Source of the DNA: Citrus sinensis
Lineage: Eukaryota > Streptophyta > Magnoliopsida > Sapindales > Rutaceae
Length of the DNA stretch: 64,000 nucleotides
Assembly (NCBI RefSeq): GCF_022201045.2
Contig: NC_068563.1
Location: forward strand, 6,200,001-6,264,000
Direction of reading: 5' to 3'
The notes under the pieces were generated by a model that was given only the letters and a program-made list of their open reading frames with translations, had not been told where the DNA came from and made no database searches. A program made the translations under genes and the position numbers. Shown piece by piece: positions 41,161 through 52,124 of the stretch; positions within the stretch are counted from its first letter, which is position 1; every line of letters starts with the position of its first letter.

Positions 41161-41249
41161 GCTCTCAAAAAGAGAGCCCGGCTGTCTTTGGCTGCCATTT
41201 GGCAGCCAAAGACTTGGTGCAGCCGGTTAACAAACCGGTTGCACCATTT
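41161..41249. repeat. Three consecutive hairpins beside the left MULE terminus
   Basis: GCTCTC-AAAAA-GAGAGC, then GTCTTTGGCTGCC-ATTT-GGCAGCCAAAGAC, then GGTGCAGCCGGTT-AAC-AAACCGGTTGCACC. The second is a perfect 13-bp stem and the third has one bulge or mismatch. They lie directly inside the terminal inverted repeat. Confidence 0.85.
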
Positions 41250-41429
41250 TTTTTAAAAAATATATTAAAAAAATTATAAAATTGAAAAAATTAAATAAAA
41301 TGTCAAAAAATAATTTTTTATAATATAATTAATAGTAAAAGATAAAGAAATTGAATAATATAATACAATATAATATAATTAAATAAAATGACAAAAAATA
41401 AAGAAATTGAAAATGAAAAAATTAGTATT

Positions 41430-42955
41430 TCAGTTTTGACGTCAGTTGTTGCATGTCTGACGTCTCGATTTCAGGTTTGACGTTAAATGTTGCATGTGTT
41501 GAATAAGTTGCATATTTTACGTGAAATGTTGTAAGTTTCATGTTTAACGTCCGTTGTTGCATGTCCGACGTTGCGGTTCCATGTTTGACGTCGGATGTTA
41601 CATGTTTTGGATAAAGCCAAAATAAAGAATATTCTCGAATATTCTCGGCCGTTTCATGTTTGACGTCGAAGTTGCAAACTTTACGTGATAAATTGTGTAT
41701 TTCACGTGCAGGCTTGCAAGTTGCATGTTTAACGTCTGTTGTTGCATATCCGACGTTAGGGTTCCATGTTTGACGTCGGATGTTGCATGTTTTGGATAAA
41801 GCCAAAATAAAGAATATTCTCAAATATTCTCGTCCGTTTCATGTTTGATGTCCAAGTTGCAAACTTTACGTGATAAGTTGTATATTTCCCGTGCAGGGTT
41901 GCAAGTTGCATGTTTAACGTCCGTTGTTGCATATCCGACGTTGGTGTTCCATGTTTGACGTCGGATGTTGCATGCTTTGGATAAAGCCAAAATAAAGAAT
42001 ATTCTCGAATATTCTCGTCCGTTTCATGTTTGACGTCCAAGTTGCAAATTTTACGTGATAAGTTGTATATTTCACGTGCAGAGTTGCAAGTTGCATGTTT
42101 AACGTCCGTTGTTGCATGTCCACCGTTGGGGTTCCATGTTTGACGTCGGATGTTGCATGTTTTGGATAAAGCCAAAATAAAGAATATTCTCGAATATTCT
42201 CGGCCGTTTCATGTTTGACGTCCAAGTTGCAAAATTTACGTAATAAGTTGTATATTTCACGTGCAGGGTTGCAAGTTGCATGTTTAACGTCCGTTGTTGC
42301 ATATCCGACGTTAGGGTTCCATGTTTGACGTCGGATGTTGCATGTTTTGGATAAAGTCAAAATAAAGAATATTCTCGAATATTCTCGTCCGTTTCATGTT
42401 TGATGTCCAAGTTGCAAACTGTACGCGATAAGTTGTATATTTCACGTGCAGGGTTGCAAGTTGCATGTTTAACGTCCGTTGTTGCATGTCCAACGTTGGG
42501 GTTCCATGTTTGACGTCGGATGTTGCATGTTTTGGATAAAGTCAAAATAAAAAATATTCTCGAATATTCTCGGCCGTTTCATGTTTGACGTCCAAGTTGC
42601 AAAATTTACATAATAAGTTGTATATTTCACGTGCAGGGTTGCAAGTTGCATGTTTAACGTCCGTTGTTGCATATCCGACGTTAGGGTTCCATGTTTGACG
42701 TCGGATGTTGCATGTTTTGGATAAAGCCAAAATAAAGAATATTCTCAAATATTCTCGTCCGTTTCATGTTTGACGTCCAAGTTGCAAACTGTACGTGATA
42801 AGTTGTATATTTCACGTGCAGGGTTGCAAGTTGCATGTTTAACGTCCGTTGTTGCATGTCCAACGTTGGGGTTCCATATTTGACGTCGGATGTTGCATGT
42901 TTTGGATAAAGCCAAAATAAAGAATATTTTCGAATATTCTCGGCCGTTTCATGTT
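41430..42955. repeat. Satellite-like tandem array, eight 185-bp monomers
   Basis: The landmark CATGTTTTGGATAAAG starts at 41601, 41786, 41971 (one mismatch), 42156, 42341, 42526, 42711 and 42896, exactly 185 bases apart each time. Within each monomer a 20-30-bp degenerate subunit of the form TTGCATGTTTNACGTC recurs six or seven times. From the fourth monomer on, variants alternate (CGGCCG/CGTCCG; CATGTCCAACGTTGG/CATATCCGACGTTAG), giving a 370-bp higher-order unit. The minus strand is largely open through the array, but 185 is not a multiple of 3, so the reading frame shifts in each monomer. Confidence 0.95.
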
Positions 42956-43520
42956 TAGGGTTTAAACAAAACTCTCTCCCGTGCAAAACTATACAATGCC
43001 TCTTTGTATCACATTGTTGGACAAGTGTTTCACAGAAATCTTGTCTCAGGCGACCACATCGTAATTCTAGCATGCTTCCGAAGCCAATTTCTCTAATTGC
43101 AGCTTGTTGGTCGGGCGACAATGTGGAAATGACCTTACTAAATGCACTAACACGACAACGAGATAAATTACATTGGCTATGCTTATCCTCAATTTTTTGT
43201 TCTTCATCTGTTTTTTCAATGCTCATTTCACCAAAAATTGAACTTGGGTCCTCATGCATCGTACTAAATTGGCACTTCTCCTCATTCGTTAATTTCTTCC
43301 ATTTTTCAACAATTGTCGCCCTACAAAATTTTTTTATCCCTTCTTGCCTGACCTTTTTTGCTTCATGCTTACTGTACACAACATTTTAGTTCAGCTAATT
43401 ACGTCAACATAATTGATAGTTATAATAAGAACTTTATTCAAAGCAATAATTTTATACTTACAAAAAGTGTATCCACGCTCTCTGACCAGGTCCTCCCCTT
43501 CTAGCTTCTGTTGACTCCAT
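42681..43520 (-). CDS. Transposon-borne gene fragment: HMG-box-like N terminus plus DUF1985-like start, fused to the 185-bp array
   Basis: Two exons (43520-43462, 43371-42681) join in frame. The start MESTEARRGGPGQRAWIHFF leads into KHEAKKVRQEG and KWKKLTNEEKCQF, which resembles an HMG-box C-terminal half. Then come STLSPDQQAAIREIGFGSML, ELRCGRLRQDFCETLV and HGREFCLNP, which resemble the N-terminal (DUF1985-like) part of Ulp1/C48-protease proteins carried by many plant MULEs. After LNP the frame enters the 185-bp repeat at KHETAEN and reads about 1.4 monomers before stopping at 42681. The protease domain is missing. Probably non-functional, but the first half is free of stops. Family assignment is from memory of motif patterns. 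Confidence 0.6.
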
Positions 43521-44997
43521 TTTATAACTGTATGTTATGGTTCAAATCCTGAAATAGACCATACATAAATGTAGTATCAATTAAATTTATAACGAGAGCT
43601 AAAGGAAAAACAATAACGGTGTTTACAATTCTAGACAATAACAAGAGCTAATGGTGAACCGACAATTTCCATAAACATATTATTCTAACTCTGGAAGATA
43701 ACGGTTCACCGTTTATTTCATAACGGTTAGTTGATATATTCCAGTAGGAAGTGTATTCCCAGACAGAAGTGTGTTTGATAACTTTTTTTAGTTTCTTCTC
43801 TCTCTAAAACTCATAACCTACGCTCTCTCTCCCTACTACCCACCATTTTCTCATGTTTTTCTTGCCAATTTCATGCTTCCAAACCATTAATCATCTCAGG
43901 AAAATTTGTAGACCAAAAAAATCAAAATAAAACCTTTCGCCTGTTTTGAAGAGTTTCGTCACAACTTCAGCTTTCACAGTAATGATTTCGGTAATGATTA
44001 TCGAGATTGAACGGCTGGAAAAGAAAAAGAAACAAATAAAAATATTTGTTAGCTCTCTTTCTGTTTATAAGCTCTCATTGTGTTTTTCCACACCAAGCTG
44101 CATTGCATAAAAGAAAAAGAAAAAGGAGATTACACAATCAGGAAATCTAATATTTTGAAGAGAACTTAGAGATTTTCCCTTTATATACTCTTGAATAGCC
44201 TTGCAAGATGCATAAGATTAGTTCACATCAACTACCAATTCAGGCACAATATAATGGCTACACCCAATTAAACAAATTAAAAAGCAAAATCACAAAAAAT
44301 AAAGAATAATGCTAGTGATATACAAAATACTAGTCATTAAATAATAATTTCACCTCTCCTTGATGATAAATATAAAAATCTTGAGAATGCAAGTGAGGAA
44401 ATGCAAAATGATCAAAGATAATAAAAAAACTAAGACTTACTAGTTAGCATCACAACACTAGGTTCTTTACATGACGAGAACAGAAGAGTTACCTCCAGCC
44501 ACGATGCTCTTCCTGCAACTCATCCACGCTGCTCTTCATGTCCAAGAATGACTCCAAACATAAACCTCAACTCTTTTTTTGGTTCCATTCCAGGATACGC
44601 TACCCTAAAAGCTTCCTGCAGCTCATTTGATGGTAGCTCATGCTGTAGACAACATTGCAACGAAGGTGACGGTGGACGGTTGGAAAAGAAGCAGCGCGCG
44701 ATACTGGCTTTGCCTCTACCTCTCTCTACTTCTCGTGTACAAACAAAATACCTCAGTATATGTATCCGATTGGTTGATTACTGCAAGAGAGACTGTTGAT
44801 TTGATCTTGTTGAGTGAACAAATTGGGATGAGAGAAACTATGAACTTGAAAAAGAGATGAAATTTTAGGGATTTTTCTTTTGAGAAAGCAAAGAAATTGG
44901 ATTGAGGAGAGAGGAATTTCTGGGCTTTTCTTTTCAGGGAACTGGTTTACCAGGTCATCCATTTTTTTCTATTTTTAATATAAATTGAATCTCAACC

Positions 44998-45027
44998 GTT
45001 GGATTCAATCTAATTGAATCCAACGGT
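44998..45027. repeat. Palindrome near the right MULE end
   Basis: CCGTTGGATTCAATC and GATTGAATCCAACGG-type arms (CCGTTGGATTCAATCTAATTG / GAATCCAACGG) pair as an inverted repeat about 15 bases from the right terminal repeat, mirroring the hairpins at the left end. Confidence 0.75.
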
Positions 45028-45574
45028 TTTTTTTCGTTTTCGGCATGGTGCCGAGCCTTCAGTGCCCGGCATTGTAGCATCAGCCCATTTTCAATGGTAA
45101 CAACGCTTAAAGTTGACCATTTTATACCTTAGTAATTAAACAATAATACCCTTCAACAGATTAAGAAACAATAAGCTTAAATAACCTGGAAAATGTAATG
45201 GGGTTTAACGAGTATGAGTGAATTTATCAAATTAGTTTCGGCACAAAAAGGGGGTGTTATAAAAATTTGTATGTTTTTTAGTTATTTTAACGAGAAAATA
45301 TAGAAAAAAGGGGTTTCATAAAAAAATTTTATGATCAGATAAGTGAATAAATCTCCAAACGAGTAAAACTTATACCTTGGCCTAAAAAATTTTTAGTGTT
45401 GTCTTGTTCATTGATTTACAGTATCTAAATTAGATCATAATATACTCATAATAATAATAATTATTTAAGATGGATATCTAAATACGAACTTTGAATCATA
45501 TTTTATCTTTTAGTGTATCATATATTTTTCACATTAGATAAAGATTGCTCACAATGATTTAGATGTTGCAATTG

Positions 45575-46346
45575 CAGGGGTGGCTTTAGGTATAGGCGAA
45601 CAAGGCAGTCGCCTAAGGCCTCATATTTTAAGAATGCCTCATTTTTTGAGTATTTCCTTAATAATTCTCTAATTAATAAAAAATTTTAATACGTATTTTA
45701 AGAAATTAAGAGTTATTTTTGATTTAAAAAATCTATTTTTAGAAATGTTAATTTTAAAGAAGTATAATATATTATTTAACCATTAGTTGATTCATTGTTA
45801 TTATTTTCAAAAAAATATTTACCTTTTTAATTATTCAATGTTAGAATCTTTGATTTTTAGTATTTGTTAGAATCTTTGATTTTTAGTATTTTTTTAAATT
45901 TCTATTAAAAACCTTATAATCTCAAGAATTAGTAAATGAAAAAAATTTCTTGTTCTTTTCTCTACAAAGAAAATTATTATATTCATTGGTTCATGTAAAT
46001 AATTAGTTTCTTAAAATATAAAGTCCATTTTTATTTTTGAACATCAATTTATCATTTCAAAATTTTGTACTCTATCATTTTAAATATTCTATTTGAAAAA
46101 AATATTGTTTTTATTTATTTGTTTGTTTGTTTTGAATGGTTTTAATGGAATAAAAAAAATATCTTCTTGACTATTTTTTAGGTTTTATTTTAAAAATTTT
46201 TGATTTTTTTATTATTATTGAAATTCAAAAATTAAAGATGAAATAAATTTTAATTCTTTTTATATGTCTTTAAGTATTGAAATTACAAAATAAATAAAGG
46301 TCTTATAAGAAAATATCGCCTAAGGCCCACTCTAAAGCCGGCTCTG
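45575..46346. mobile_element. Non-autonomous hAT element, 772 bp
   Basis: The exact 8-bp target duplication TGCAATTG flanks it (45567-45574 and 46347-46354). The ends are inverted repeats: CAGGGGTGGCTTTAGGTATA versus CAGAGCCGGCTTTAGAGTGG. The subterminal block TCGCCTAAGGCC recurs inverted near the right end (CGCCTAAGGCCC region). The interior is AT-rich and non-coding. Confidence 0.9.
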
Positions 46347-47099
46347 TGCAATTGCATAATAAATTGGTCAACTAAAATGGGCTTAATGCGACCAATTTGG
46401 CATGTTACAAGTGAGGAAAAGTACTAACTGCTGGCTCCACATCTCTCCTTTTCATCCTCTCCAAAGTCTAAAAACAGTTGTAACATAGGCGGACCCTCTT
46501 TTTCTTTATTATATTTTTATGTATATATATATATATATATATCAACGTGATTTTATCACCATGTAACATAAAATTTGGATTGTGTAACGAAAAGGGCAAA
46601 AAAAATTGAAATTTATTGTTTTTTTGAATTTCTTCAAATATATTTTTCTTAAAATAATTAATAATTTTTCGTTGTTGTCTTCTAAAGTATGAATTGATGG
46701 GAATTGTCTTTTCTTTTGACGTGAAAAAAATAGTTTAATCGAGACAATAACTTAGGATTTTTTTTTTTTAAAAAAAAAGATAAGAGATTATGAAAATTCA
46801 TTAGTCTTTCATTTGATGCCAAATTAAAATAGTTGAAGGAAGAGAATAAATTTTTTTGTTAAAAAGCAAAAACTTTTAAAGTTCTATTTAATGTAACTTT
46901 CGTTTGAGTCAAATTCATCCACCCCTCACCTCATCTCATCGACCTGTTATTTATTTTTACATTGAAAAAAAAAACCTGAATTGTAAGTTACAATAAACAT
47001 AAACTAAGAGAATTCAGAAATGAAATTGTAAAGCCAAATATTTATCTCACAGCTCTGTTACTTAATTTTTACATTGAAAAAAAAAAAAAATGATTGTAA

Positions 47100-47120
47100 G
47101 TACCCTAAACCCTAAACCCA
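47100..47120. repeat. Short telomere-like run (ACCCTAAACCCTAAACCC)
   Basis: Two and a half units of the plant telomere repeat CCCTAAA stand alone in AT-rich intergenic DNA. It could be a telo-box motif or chance; no gene follows closely. Confidence 0.5.
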
Positions 47121-48363
47121 ACAAATATAACCTAAGAGAATCCAAACGTGAATTGTAAAGTCAAACATATTCTAAGAACCCAGATACAATGCATCGTTAT
47201 AAAATCTTAAATTTGTGACTTTTAAATATTTTTAATATGCTCTGCATTTTGAAATGAGAAAAAGTTTTTGAATCCTTTCTACTTTTTTGATGTGGAAATC
47301 ACTTAAAAACATTAAAAGTAAATAACTTTAATCAATGCTTTTATCAAACGTACCTTTTATTTAAAACACATTTTTTTTTCCTTTTATTTTTTTAACACGT
47401 GTACTCCGCTGCAGCAAGCGCCTTGTCTCTTGCCATTAACGGCGAGTGAGGATCCGATACGTCACTGGAATATGCTGACAACGTGGCAGAGGCCAGTGGG
47501 GGGCTTCTTCGTCGGAGCGTTTGGTGCTTCATCAAAAATTGATTTCAGTAGGTCCGGCCTTTTTTCTTTTTCTTTTTTTAAATAATATAATTATCACTAT
47601 TTGTTAGGTCGTTTGCACTATGAATTTTGTTTAAGAATCACAAATAATCCCAAATTTTGAAAATTTTATTGATAAAACTGGTGCCACCAAACGCTTTAGC
47701 AAAATCATGAAGGTCAAAAATCAACCATAATTTTGGTGGAATTCAATCGAGAATTGTTCAATTGCAAGTTACAACTCTAATATAATCTAAAGAAAATAAA
47801 ATAAAAGATTATTTTCACCCAATGTCATGATCTAAACTTTATGGGTTGGTCCAAATGTATGTATACGCCCCTTTAGTTATGGAAATAGACACATTTATTT
47901 TATCTATTTTTTATTTTTTTATTATCAAAACTTTGACTCTAATAATAATAATAATAATATGTTTAAGATCATAGAGCAAAAGGAATTAAATAAATTATCA
48001 TGGCTATTCAAGAGAACTACGCTATCTAGTAATAGACATTGTGATAAGACAAAGCTTCTCATAAATTCTGTTATCTCTAGTTTTATGATTTAAATACAAC
48101 ATTGGAATAACTAATAACCAAATAGATTGTACATAATCATGACTCATAACTTAATAATAACTGTCGACCTAAGCCATGAGATCAATGAAACCAAACGGGT
48201 GCATAAAATTTAATAAATTAACCCCACAAACTCCATGTGACCATGTTAAAGTTGTAACAAATGACCTTAAGAGTGCTGATACACTAATCAAATGGGATCC
48301 TGACCAATTGGGAGACTTCACCCACCAAAGTGTTTGAGTTAAGATTCTTTCAGTTTCCTAACC

Positions 48364-48645
48364 TTAAAGATTAACTTTGATTTTTTTTTTAAATATACCT
48401 ATAATATTCATAAAAAAATATGACACTAATAATATTTAAAACTTCTCAGTTGCAGACGATAAAATGCAAAGTTTGTACAAACAGATTAAAAACCAAAATA
48501 AAGGGGGACCTTCGAGATACTAAAAACAAAAAAGAGTGCACTTAAATTTGTTTTTTTGTTTTTTATCTTTTAGCCCTATTCTTATCAAATTTACATTTTA
48601 ACATTTGTACCTTGAGAGATTCTGTAATAATATTAATATTCAAAA
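48364..48645. repeat. Left copy of a 281-bp direct repeat flanking the A-rich array
   Basis: From TTAAAGATTAACTTTGAT to ATATTAATATTCAAAA it matches 50913-51193 with roughly 15-20 scattered differences by eye (about 93-94 percent). It does not begin with TG or end with CA and shows no primer-binding site, so it is not a typical LTR. Confidence 0.85.
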
Positions 48646-50912
48646 ACAGCAAAAAATTTAACCCAAAATAGCAGCAAATGAAGTCAAAACAACAGAAAAA
48701 TTTATCAAAAAATTTGAGCTTGAAACAGCAGCAAATCAACCCAAATACTTCGTTGTCCGGATAAACAACAGCATATTTATCCAAAAAAGCAGAAAATTAA
48801 CCCAAAAATGCAGTAACTTTACCCAAAAACAGTAAAAAATTTAACCCAAAACAGCAGAAAAACAGCAGCGTATTTACCCAAAAACAACAGAAAATTTAAT
48901 AGAAAAACAGTAGCATATTTACCAAAAATAGCAAAAAATTTAATAGAAAGACAGCAGCATATTTATCCAAAAACAGCAGAAAATTAACCCAAAAACAGCA
49001 AAAAATTTAACCCAAAACAGCAGCAATTGAAGTCAAAACTGCAGAAAAATTTATCAAAACATTTGAGCTTGAAACAGCAGCAAATCAACCCAAATACTTC
49101 GTTGTACGGAAAAACAACAGCATATTTATTCAAAAAAGCAGAAAATTAACCCAAAACAGTAGCAAATGAAGCCAAAACAGCGACAAATTTAACCCAAAAC
49201 AGCAGCAAATGAAGTCAAAACAGCAAAAAAACAGCAGCATATTTACCCAAAAATAGCAAAAAATTAAATAGAAAACAGTAGCATATTTACCCAAAAATAG
49301 CAAAAAATTAAATAGAAAACAGTAGCATATTTACCCAAAAATAGCAAAAAATTTAATAGAAAACAGTAGCATATTTACCCAAAAATAGCAAAAAATTTAA
49401 TAGAAAGACAGCAGCATATTTTTACAAAAACAGCAGAAAATTAACCCACAGACAGCAGAAAATTAACCCAAAAACAGTAAAAAATATAACTCAAAACAGC
49501 AGCAAATGAAGCCAAACCAGCAAAAAATTTAACCAAAACAGCAACAAATGAAGTCAAAACAGAAGAAAAACAGCAGCATATTTACCCAAAAACAGCAGAA
49601 AATTTAATAGAAAAACAGTAGCATATTTACCCAAAAATAGCAAAAAATTTAATAGAAAGACAGCAGCATATTTATCCAAAAACAACAGAAAATTAACCCA
49701 AAAAACAGCAAAAAATTTAACCCAAAATAGCAGCAATTGAAGTCAAAACTGCAGAAAAATTTATCAAAAAATTTGAGCTTGAAACAGCAGCAAATCAACC
49801 CAAATACTTCGTTGTACGGAAAAACAGCAGCATATTTATTCAAAAAAACAGAAAATTAACCCAAAAAAGAAGTAAATTTACCCAAAAACAGCAAAAAATT
49901 TAATAGAAAGACAGTAGCATATTTATACAAAAATAGCAGAAAATTAACCCAAAAATAGCAAAAAATTTAACCCAAAACAATGGCAAATGAAGCCAAAACA
50001 GCAAAAAATTTAACCCAAAACAGCAGCAAATGAATTCAAAACAGCAAAAAAATTTATCAAGAAATTTGAGCTTGAAACAACAGCAAATCAACCCAAATAC
50101 TTCCTTGTCCGAAAAAACAGCAGTATATTTATCGAAAAAACAGCAGTATATTTATCAAAAAAAGCAGAAAATTAACCAAAAAAAGTAGTAAATTTACCCA
50201 AAAACAGCCAAAAATTTAACCGAAGCAATAGCGAATGAAGCCAAGACAGCAAGAAATTTAACCTAAAATAGCTGCAAATGAAGTCAAAACAGCAGAAAAA
50301 CAGCAGCATATTTACCCAAAAACAACAGAAAATTTAATAAAAAACCGTAGCATATTTACCCAAAAATAGCAAAAAATTTAATAGAAAGACAGCAGCATAT
50401 TTATACAAAAACAGCTGAAAATTAACCAAAAACGGCAAAAAATTTTATCAAGAAATTTGAGCTTGAAACAACAGCAATTCAACCCAAATACTTCGTTGTC
50501 CGAAAAAACAGCAGCATATTTATCAAAAAAAGCAGAAAATTAACCCAAAAAAGCAGTAAATTTACCCAAAAACAGCAAAAATTCAACCCAAAACAGTAGC
50601 AAATGAAGCTAAAACAGCAAGAAATTCAACCCAAAATAGCAGCAAATGAAGTCAAAACATCAAAAAAAGAGTAGCATATTTACCCAAAAACAGCAGAAAA
50701 TTTAATAGAAAAACAGTAGCATCTTTACCCAAAAATAGTAGAAAATTTAATAGAAAAACAGCAGCATATTTATTCAAAAATAGCAAAAAATTTAACCAAA
50801 AACAGTAGTAAATGAAGCCAAAACGGCAAAAAATTTAACCCAAAACAGCAGCAAATGAAGTCAAAACAGCAGAAAAATTTATCAAAAAATTTGAGCTTGA
50901 AACAACAGCAAA
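48646..50912. repeat. A-rich minisatellite array, 2.27 kb
   Basis: The plus strand consists of short units such as AACAGCAGCATATTTACCC, AAAAATAGCAAAAAATTTAA and AACAGCAGAAAATTAACCC in shifting order. A longer block (TTGAGCTTGAAACAGCAGC ... CCAAATACTTCGTTGT) recurs near 48745, 49095, 49805, 50096 and 50489, so there is irregular higher-order structure. The strand is strongly biased to A and poor in T and G. Hydrophobic minus-strand ORFs (Leu/Phe-rich) are translation of the repeat and not genes. Confidence 0.9.
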
Positions 50913-51193
50913 TTAAAGATTAACTTTGATTTTTTTATTTAAATATACATATAATATTCATAAAAAAATATGACATTAATAATATTTAAAACTTCTAATG
51001 TGCAGACGATAAAATGCAAAGTTTGTACAAACAGATTAAAAACCAAAATAAAGGGTGACCTTCGAGACACTAAAAACAAAAAAAGAGCGCACTTAAATTT
51101 GTATTTTTTTTATCTTTTAGCTCTGTTCTTACCAAATTTACATTTTAACATCTGTACCTTTGAGAGATTCTGTAATAATATTAATATTCAAAA
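50913..51193. repeat. Right copy of the 281-bp direct repeat
   Basis: Same orientation as 48364-48645, offset by about 2548 bases. The shared ends abut the minisatellite on the inner side. Confidence 0.85.
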
Positions 51194-51224
51194 TAATTTA
51201 TAAAATATATACCATCATTTTTAT

Positions 51225-51390
51225 TTTTTATAAGTTTCAAACTCAATTTCTTGTAACTATAGCCAATAATTTTCTATAACTATAAGTCTATAACCAATGG
51301 TATACTATTAAATATATATTTTTAATAAGTTTCAAACTCATTTTTTTTTGTAATTATAACCAATAATTTTTTGTAACTATAACCAATGTT
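51225..51390. repeat. Imperfect tandem duplication (about 105-bp unit)
   Basis: ATAAGTTTCAAACTCA followed by TTTCTTGTAACTATAGCCAA-type sequence occurs near 51229 and again near 51335 with differences. Confidence 0.6.
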
Positions 51391-52124
51391 ACACATATGA
51401 GTAATAAAAGAGTTTTTTTTTTCTTTCTTTTCCCTATTTCCTAACGTATTAATAGAAGATTTTTTGAGTTGATTATGGATGTGGGGGTTCGGGGGGCATG
51501 CTCGTATATTGTGATTCACTGAAAATAAAACTAAACTGCGATCTTACCTCTAATTGCACTAAAATATAGGGATGAAAACGTTATTTATCCCAGTTAATTT
51601 TCGTTTTAATGCAGAGCTGAGAGATTCAAATTCAATCATGAAATGAAACATCCAAACAAGTCTTTGCCTTCATAACAGGGCCCACACATACGGCGCTTCG
51701 TCAAATAAATTCGGCTGTTTTATATTCATAAAAAAAAATTAAAAAAATCGAAAAATAAAACTATAAAAGACAAAACAAATTACAGAGCTTTTATTCCTCG
51801 CCATAACCATATTCGTTGTTTCAGCACAGCCTCTCTCCTCAAGTCCAATTCAGTCAGTATAATTAATTAAAATCAATTTCATTGTAAACTACAAATTATT
51901 CTCCATTTTGTGTTTTTATTTTCAACCAATAATCAAATTCTAAAATTAAAAAAATAAAAACCAAATCTTCGGAACCCACATTACAAGGTTATTTATTTGT
52001 TCTGTTTACAGGACGCCATTATAAGAGACCCAGAATCTAGCAAAATTTAACGCCTCCTACAAATACCCTTTCGAAGATTTTATTTTTGTTGTTGTTGCTT
52101 TCTAGGTTTACAAAAAAAAAAAAA

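Larger units (their letters stand above)
41115..45085. mobile_element. Mutator-like element (MULE), 3971 bp, non-autonomous, carrying a satellite array and gene fragments
   Basis: A 9-bp target duplication CATTTTCAA flanks the element (41106-41114 and 45086-45094). The 45-bp terminal inverted repeats share GCTACAATGCCGGG and CGGCACCATGCCG. The 9-bp duplication fits Mutator-type insertion. No MuDR-type transposase ORF is present. Contents from left to right: three hairpins (41161-41249), an AT-rich spacer, a 185-bp satellite array (about 41430-42955), a minus-strand two-exon gene fragment (42681-43520), and about 1.5 kb of non-coding DNA with another palindrome near 44998-45027. Confidence 0.88.
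38330..52100. other. Transposon- and satellite-rich block between the MATE cluster and squalene synthase
   Basis: No host gene is supported in 13.8 kb. The block contains a hAT element, a relic MATE exon, a 3.97-kb Mutator-like element with satellite and gene fragment, a second hAT element and an A-rich minisatellite. Remaining gaps (39450-40650, 46360-48360, 51200-52100) show only AT-rich sequence. The last 300 bases should be the squalene synthase promoter and leader. Confidence 0.7.

Noticed and set aside
40878..41198. 106-codon minus-strand ORF crossing the MULE left boundary
   Set aside because: It spans the target duplication and terminal repeat, so it cannot be one ancestral gene. The part outside the element resembles nothing I know.
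41430..42955. Direct-repeat array considered as a CRISPR array
   Set aside because: Monomers are contiguous 185-bp units with no unique spacers, inside a plant transposon. It is satellite-type DNA.
44548..44962. ORFs of 69-83 codons near the right end of the MULE
   Set aside because: They overlap each other on opposite strands, have no recognised domains and lie in the element's likely 5' regulatory part.
47100..47120. Telomere-like CCCTAAA run considered as an internal telomere scar
   Set aside because: Only about two and a half units; too short to distinguish from a telo-box motif or chance.
48563..50091. Hydrophobic minus-strand ORFs in the A-rich array
   Set aside because: They are translations of the minisatellite units, and their Leu/Phe richness follows from A-rich complement codons.
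48364..51193. Direct repeats considered as LTRs of a small retrotransposon
   Set aside because: The repeats do not start with TG or end with CA, no primer-binding site or polypurine tract is visible, and no target duplication was found.
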